64,000 nt of DNA from Nitrospirota bacterium (lineage in GTDB: Bacteria > Nitrospirota > Nitrospiria > Nitrospirales > Nitrospiraceae), in NCBI GenBank assembly GCA_040755395.1, contig JBFMAX010000009.1, forward strand, positions 82,506 through 146,505, in the 5' to 3' direction. The position numbers and the translations under genes were made by a program. Positions 60,491 to 64,000 of this stretch are shown piece by piece. The stretch's first letter is position 1; every line of letters begins with the position of its first letter. The notes beneath the pieces are model-generated. The model was given only the letters and a program-made list of their open reading frames with translations, did no database searches and had not been told where the DNA came from.

Positions 60491-61851
60491 GGCGAGAGCA
60501 ACGGAAATCGCCGCCCGGATCGAGCGCCGACCGGAACGAGCGGTTCGTAGCGGGACGGCGCAGCAGTAGCGTCAGGGTCGGCTTCCGCCTTGGCATCCGT
60601 CGAGGCCGGGCGCTCCTGGGTGCGACGGGCGAAACTGAGCCCGACCATGCCCCAAACGAACCATTGGTAGCCGGGGTACGCGCTGGGCACCAAGCCGACC
60701 GCGTCCACCAGCCACATGGTAAAGAGCATCAGAGCCCCCACTGACAAGGGGTCGGTCGCGCGCCGCAGGTCGCCCAGAATGCGGGCGCCGATGGCGAGAA
60801 GTAACCAGACATAGATAACGAGCCCCAGCGCGCCCCCATGGAACAGGATCTGGAGGTAATCGTTGTGCGCGCCGATGGCGACTTTCCCGCTGCCGAAGAG
60901 CTTGGCCGCCCAGTGAAAGCGCTCCCATTCGGCGAGCATCTCCTGCCACCCGTACCAACGGCCGGCGAAGGTCCTCGTCTTTTCGACGGCGCCGCTCAGG
61001 AAGCCGAGTTCTTTCTGATAAATCTGAAAGATGTCAGCGATCAATCCGTCGCCGTACCAGAATGCGAACACACCGCCGACTGCGGCGACAAGCGCTAGGG
61101 CCACATACTGTCTGCGAAGCAACGTCCAGCAGGCGGTCCAGGTCGCCAGGGTAAAGATGCCGGACTTGCTGTACGTCTTGAGCAGCACCGCGGTCGTCAA
61201 GCCGGTGTAAATCCAGGTCAGGAGCACGCCCGGAACATTGGTCCGCTTGGCGTACATGGCCCCGTACACCAAGACTGCGAAGATGGTTTGCAGGGCATAG
61301 ACCCGGAGACTCACGGCGTCGTGCCAGAGGCCGATGTTTCGGATCACCCCTTCGCTCTGTTCGAAGCGCCACACCGTTCCCGTCGCGAGCTGGTAGAGCC
61401 CGACGGCGACCGGGAAGAGTCCGGCCGCGGCCAGCCCGAGAAGCAGTCCCTTCACCCGGGCATCGCTCTGAAAAAATCGTTGGAGCATGTAGAAACCCAC
61501 CAGCCCGTTGAGATGCCGCAACAACACCTCCGCGCCTTCGCGAAGCCCTTGGTTGTACGCGATGAGTCCGGAAAAGAAACACACATCGGCTGCATAGAGC
61601 ATCCAGATTCCCTTGAGCGGCATGCGGCTCAGCCTCCCCTCCTCGTCGGAGAAGAGCAGATGTCCGGCGATCACCAGCGGCACGAGCGCCGCGGTCAGTT
61701 CGGTGAGCCTGAAATCGAGCAACACCGCCTGATCGAAGGTGGCGTCGATGAACGGCTTCGCCACGAAGACCAGCGGAATGCCGATGACCGGGCTCACCAC
61801 GAGGGTGAGGACCGATACACAGAAGAGCGCGGTGGCTGCGTACAGGATCAT
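60487..61851 (-). CDS. O-antigen ligase/polymerase-type membrane protein, 454 aa
   Basis: About 11 hydrophobic helices with one large periplasmic loop (WYGDGLIADIFQIYQKELGF to GKVAIGAHNDYLQILFHGG), matching the Wzy/WaaL fold, in which GAHNDYLQIL is the usual loop motif with the catalytic-type His. It polymerises or ligates polysaccharide at the periplasmic face. ATG 61851 overlaps the VPxPA protein stop (ATGA), and its stop overlaps the hydrolase start, so this is a coupled gene series. A frame upstream to 62043 is not used. Confidence 0.92.
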   Translation of the reverse strand: MILYAATALFCVSVLTLVVSPVIGIPLVFVAKPFIDATFDQAVLLDFRLTELTAALVPLVIAGHLLFSDEEGRLSRMPLKGIWMLYAADVCFFSGLIAYNQGLREGAEVLLRHLNGLVGFYMLQRFFQSDARVKGLLLGLAAAGLFPVAVGLYQLATGTVWRFEQSEGVIRNIGLWHDAVSLRVYALQTIFAVLVYGAMYAKRTNVPGVLLTWIYTGLTTAVLLKTYSKSGIFTLATWTACWTLLRRQYVALALVAAVGGVFAFWYGDGLIADIFQIYQKELGFLSGAVEKTRTFAGRWYGWQEMLAEWERFHWAAKLFGSGKVAIGAHNDYLQILFHGGALGLVIYVWLLLAIGARILGDLRRATDPLSVGALMLFTMWLVDAVGLVPSAYPGYQWFVWGMVGLSFARRTQERPASTDAKAEADPDATAAPSRYEPLVPVGARSGRRFPLLSP

Positions 61852-62477
61852 CGGCCGATCACCCCGTGGCCCCCGTTTCTCCGGCGCCTCATCAGCACAA
61901 CGGCATAGACCGCGAGCCCGCTTGTGAAGAGAACCAGGCCGGCCGGGATCGGGACCTCGGCCAACACCGCCTTGCCCTGCAGCGTGAAGGTCGCCGACCG
62001 GAGGAACGGCCGGTCGTCGAACAGATGGTCCCAGCCGATGCAAAAAGCGGCCGTCTCGGGGTCGAAACTGCCGGTGGCCACGCCCCCGATGTTCCAGGCC
62101 TTCAGATGATCACCGCGGGAGATCCCGAAAAACAGCGAGGTCACATCGACGGTGATCCGGGATCCGTCGATCATGGCCGAAGGCGGCGGAGCGCCCTGCA
62201 CTCCGCTGGTAAACAGCGAAATCGTGAACGGACCACGAGTCATCGGTGGAAAGATATCGGGCGCCGGTTGGTACCGTCCCATGAGCAGGGTGCCGTTCTG
62301 GTCAAGGACTCGACTCAGGGTGCGGCCGAAGAAGCCCACCCCGACATTCAACTCGACGCTTCCGCCCGTCAAGTCGAGCTGGGTGACGACCATGGCCTGG
62401 GCCGGGACCGCATCGAGACCTAAGAGGGTCACGAGCACGCTCGCACTGAACCAACGGGTGGTGAATGTGGGGCGCAT
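61848..62477 (-). CDS. exosortase substrate, VPxPA-CTERM protein (1), 209 aa
   Basis: A signal peptide (SASVLVTLLGLDAVPAQA) and a beta-rich middle (VELNVGVGFFGR, FTISLFTSGV) are followed by the sorting tail: VPIPAGLVLFTSGLAVYA with a helix and RRRR. This is the VPxPA form of PEP-CTERM tails recognised by exosortases. There is a short C-terminal extension after the Arg cluster (NGGHGVIGR). ATG 62477 follows AAAGGAGAATCGACC. It lies beside the exosortase locus and may be a natural substrate. Confidence 0.85.
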   Translation of the reverse strand: MRPTFTTRWFSASVLVTLLGLDAVPAQAMVVTQLDLTGGSVELNVGVGFFGRTLSRVLDQNGTLLMGRYQPAPDIFPPMTRGPFTISLFTSGVQGAPPPSAMIDGSRITVDVTSLFFGISRGDHLKAWNIGGVATGSFDPETAAFCIGWDHLFDDRPFLRSATFTLQGKAVLAEVPIPAGLVLFTSGLAVYAVVLMRRRRNGGHGVIGR

Positions 62478-62693
62478 GGTCGATTCTCCTTTCAAAAAAC
62501 AGCGATGCCCGGACGCAGACACAGCCGTCCAGGCGTGGGATCATGCGAAATAAATCCAGCAGTTGCGTCGGCTCAGGTTGATCCCGAGCTAACGCGCACA
62601 ACCCGACACGGTGCTCCGCCACACCCAAGTCGAGCCGGCACTGAATATTCCCGCGTAGAGACTCTCCGCGGAGTCTCGTCTGTTCGAACGGAT

Positions 62694-63335
62694 CTAACCC
62701 TTGCTCTTCGCGTACCTCCTGAGCCGTTCGATCCCAAGTCCGGCCAGTCCGCCGCCGAAGAGCACAGCGGTAGCCGGGAGCGGCACCGGCGCGAATCCGT
62801 CATGGGGATTGACCGCCACGGTCAGCGTAAACCTGGGGTCAAAAAACGGGTGAAAGCCATTCCCGTCCAAATCCCACTCCAAGACCAGCTTGTTGTAATA
62901 GGTGAACGGCACGACCGGGTTCTCGGAAAGGGACGCGTCGATCGGGAAGAAATACAATTGATCGGCGTAATCGGCCGGGTTGGAGAGATTGAAAATCGTC
63001 CCGGTCGAATGCTGCTTGAGAGCGAAATCGATCAACGTCCCTCCCGCGAACGCGTGAGTCCCGACCCACGAACCGGCAGGTGACAAGGACAGACTGAACG
63101 GCACGAACCCGGCGTCCTCGAGATAGCCGAAGGCATACCCGCCGAGCGGCAACGTCGCATCGATGTTGAACGTCTTGACGTGAGGATTGCTGTCGATCCC
63201 GTCGATCGCCAGGACCAGACCGGGACCGTCCACACGCAAGGGATCGAGCCCGGTCGCCGCCGCGGGCGTGTAACTCCAGAACCATGCGGCCGACGCCAGC
63301 GCGGCCGCCAGCATGGTGCTCCACCGTACCATCAT
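62694..63335 (-). CDS. exosortase substrate, VPLPA-CTERM protein (2), 213 aa
   Basis: A signal peptide (MLAAALASAAWFWSYTPAAA) is followed by a beta-rich chain (LVLAIDGIDSNPHV, GGYAFGYLEDAGFV) and the tail VPLPATAVLFGGGLAGLGIERL with basic end, the VPLPA-CTERM sorting signal. The protein would be processed by the exosortase and placed on the outer surface. GGAAGGACGCTATG precedes or includes the start codon pair. Role unknown; many such proteins are structural components of the exopolymer layer. Confidence 0.87.
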   Translation of the reverse strand: MMVRWSTMLAAALASAAWFWSYTPAAATGLDPLRVDGPGLVLAIDGIDSNPHVKTFNIDATLPLGGYAFGYLEDAGFVPFSLSLSPAGSWVGTHAFAGGTLIDFALKQHSTGTIFNLSNPADYADQLYFFPIDASLSENPVVPFTYYNKLVLEWDLDGNGFHPFFDPRFTLTVAVNPHDGFAPVPLPATAVLFGGGLAGLGIERLRRYAKSKG

Positions 63336-63407
63336 AGCGTCCTTCCCTATCCCGTCGCGGGGACGGGGGCCGAGCCCCGTCCCCGACGGTCTCGCCTGCG
63401 CGCAACG

Positions 63408-64000
63408 TTACGGCAGGTTGTTGTTCGTGTTGATGCACGGCAGCATCGAGGCCTGCGCCGCAAGACTCTTCCACTGCACCGGCCCTTTGTCCTGGTTCTT
63501 GGTCACCCGCATTTCCTGCGGCGACACCCAGAAATTGCCGACGTTAGGCAGGTTGTTGATCACCTGCGCGCTCTCCACCTGAGCGAGATAGGCATTCACG
63601 AGCGCAGCCTGGTTACCGACGGGCGGATTGTTCTCGCGGGTATTGAAGGCTTCGAACACCCAGTACTGGTGCTTGCCGCAGCGGACGTTCTCCTTTTCGT
63701 TACCCGCGTAGAGCGCTTCCGTCCGGCGGGCCCGTCCGCCGTCCACCGACACGATATAGCCAGCCGCAGGATTCAGCGTGGCGGCCTGCTCCGCTTCCAT
63801 ATAGCCGATGGCGGTCGGGTGGGGCGGGCGCGCACCCGGGTGGGGGAACGGATCGTTCGTCGGGATCGTGGGATTCGGATTCCCCTGGATGCAGTCGCGG
63901 AGGTCGTTGTTGGAAATCCCGAAATAGGTCTTCGGCGCATCGGCGAGCGTCAGATCGAACGTGCCGCTGTTGGGCGGCGACGCGCCGGTATGCTCGCTCG
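63408..64000 (-). CDS. partial gene at window edge, C-terminal part of exported-type protein
   Basis: The frame is open from its stop at 63408 to the right edge (about 197 codons), so the 5' part lies outside the window. The visible part has Asn/Pro-rich stretches (GNPNPTIPTNDPFPHPGARP), IGYMEAEQAATLNPAAGYI, QYWVFEAFNTREN and three Cys. Segments such as AIGYMEAEQ and the YWVFEAF stretch vaguely resemble the C-terminal half of PstS-type binding proteins, but I cannot be sure. It is on the same strand as the exosortase locus and 72 bases upstream of the second VPLPA protein. Confidence 0.6.
   Translation of the reverse strand, partial: SEHTGASPPNSGTFDLTLADAPKTYFGISNNDLRDCIQGNPNPTIPTNDPFPHPGARPPHPTAIGYMEAEQAATLNPAAGYIVSVDGGRARRTEALYAGNEKENVRCGKHQYWVFEAFNTRENNPPVGNQAALVNAYLAQVESAQVINNLPNVGNFWVSPQEMRVTKNQDKGPVQWKSLAAQASMLPCINTNNNLP

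Overview
The window is about 64 kb of GC-rich bacterial chromosome, densely coded and with no rRNA, tRNA, CRISPR array or transposase that I can recognise. The gene mix points to a Gram-negative, probably Nitrospira-like (Nitrospirota) bacterium: an exosortase/PEP-CTERM exopolysaccharide locus, outer-membrane porin and lipoproteins, several Hsp20 genes and strong AGGAGG ribosome sites. The genus is an inference from content, not from a marker gene.

Region 1 (about 0-5.2 kb) is a stress-type island. Three divergent Hsp20 chaperones lie among small exported or membrane proteins, several under 60 residues, nearly all preceded by near-perfect Shine-Dalgarno sequences. Two Hsp20 genes share a conserved promoter (TTGACG, 15 bp, TTA-T) and have long 5' leaders. 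Region 2 (5.2-14 kb) holds housekeeping and single genes: citrate synthase, an ArsC/Spx-like thiol protein, a membrane protein with a degenerate GGDEF domain, an RNase D plus J-domain pair, a c-type cytochrome and an ACT-domain malic enzyme. Region 3 (14-19 kb) has a tiny Lys/Glu-repeat exported protein with a clear terminator, a 1236-residue fusion of a DUF255 thioredoxin-type protein with an aldo/keto reductase, and an OmpA-like lipoprotein.

Region 4 (19-35.2 kb) is a phosphate/polyphosphate block: a CBS/PsiE-like operon, pstSCAB-phoU, an Ppx/GppA-HD protein, two tandem thymidylate-kinase-like proteins (the second with Arg in place of the P-loop Lys), SixA, a CHAD protein, a PhoB-like regulator with a degenerate receiver, a second PstS, an unknown lipoprotein and an OprP-type porin. 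I find 11-bp-phased TTAAC-like repeats, resembling PhoB/PhoP boxes, upstream of the CBS/PsiE operon, pstS, the regulator gene, the second pstS-like gene and the porin gene. A sixth lies in the exopolysaccharide locus.

Region 5 (35.3-64 kb), nearly all on the minus strand, is an exosortase-type exopolysaccharide locus: WecB, an ExeA-like ATPase, a CpsD-like kinase, a Wzz-type chain-length protein, an outer-membrane beta-barrel, Wza-type export protein, a PrsT-like TPR lipoprotein, a WecA-like initiating transferase, exosortase-EpsI fusion, WecG, a heparinase-like lyase, a bidomain oxidoreductase, AsnB, two glycosyltransferases, a flippase, a GHL10-type hydrolase, an O-antigen ligase and two proteins with VPxPA-type sorting tails. 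A final gene runs off the right edge. Together regions 4 and 5 suggest phosphate scavenging, phosphate storage and cell-surface polymer production under partly shared Pho-type control.
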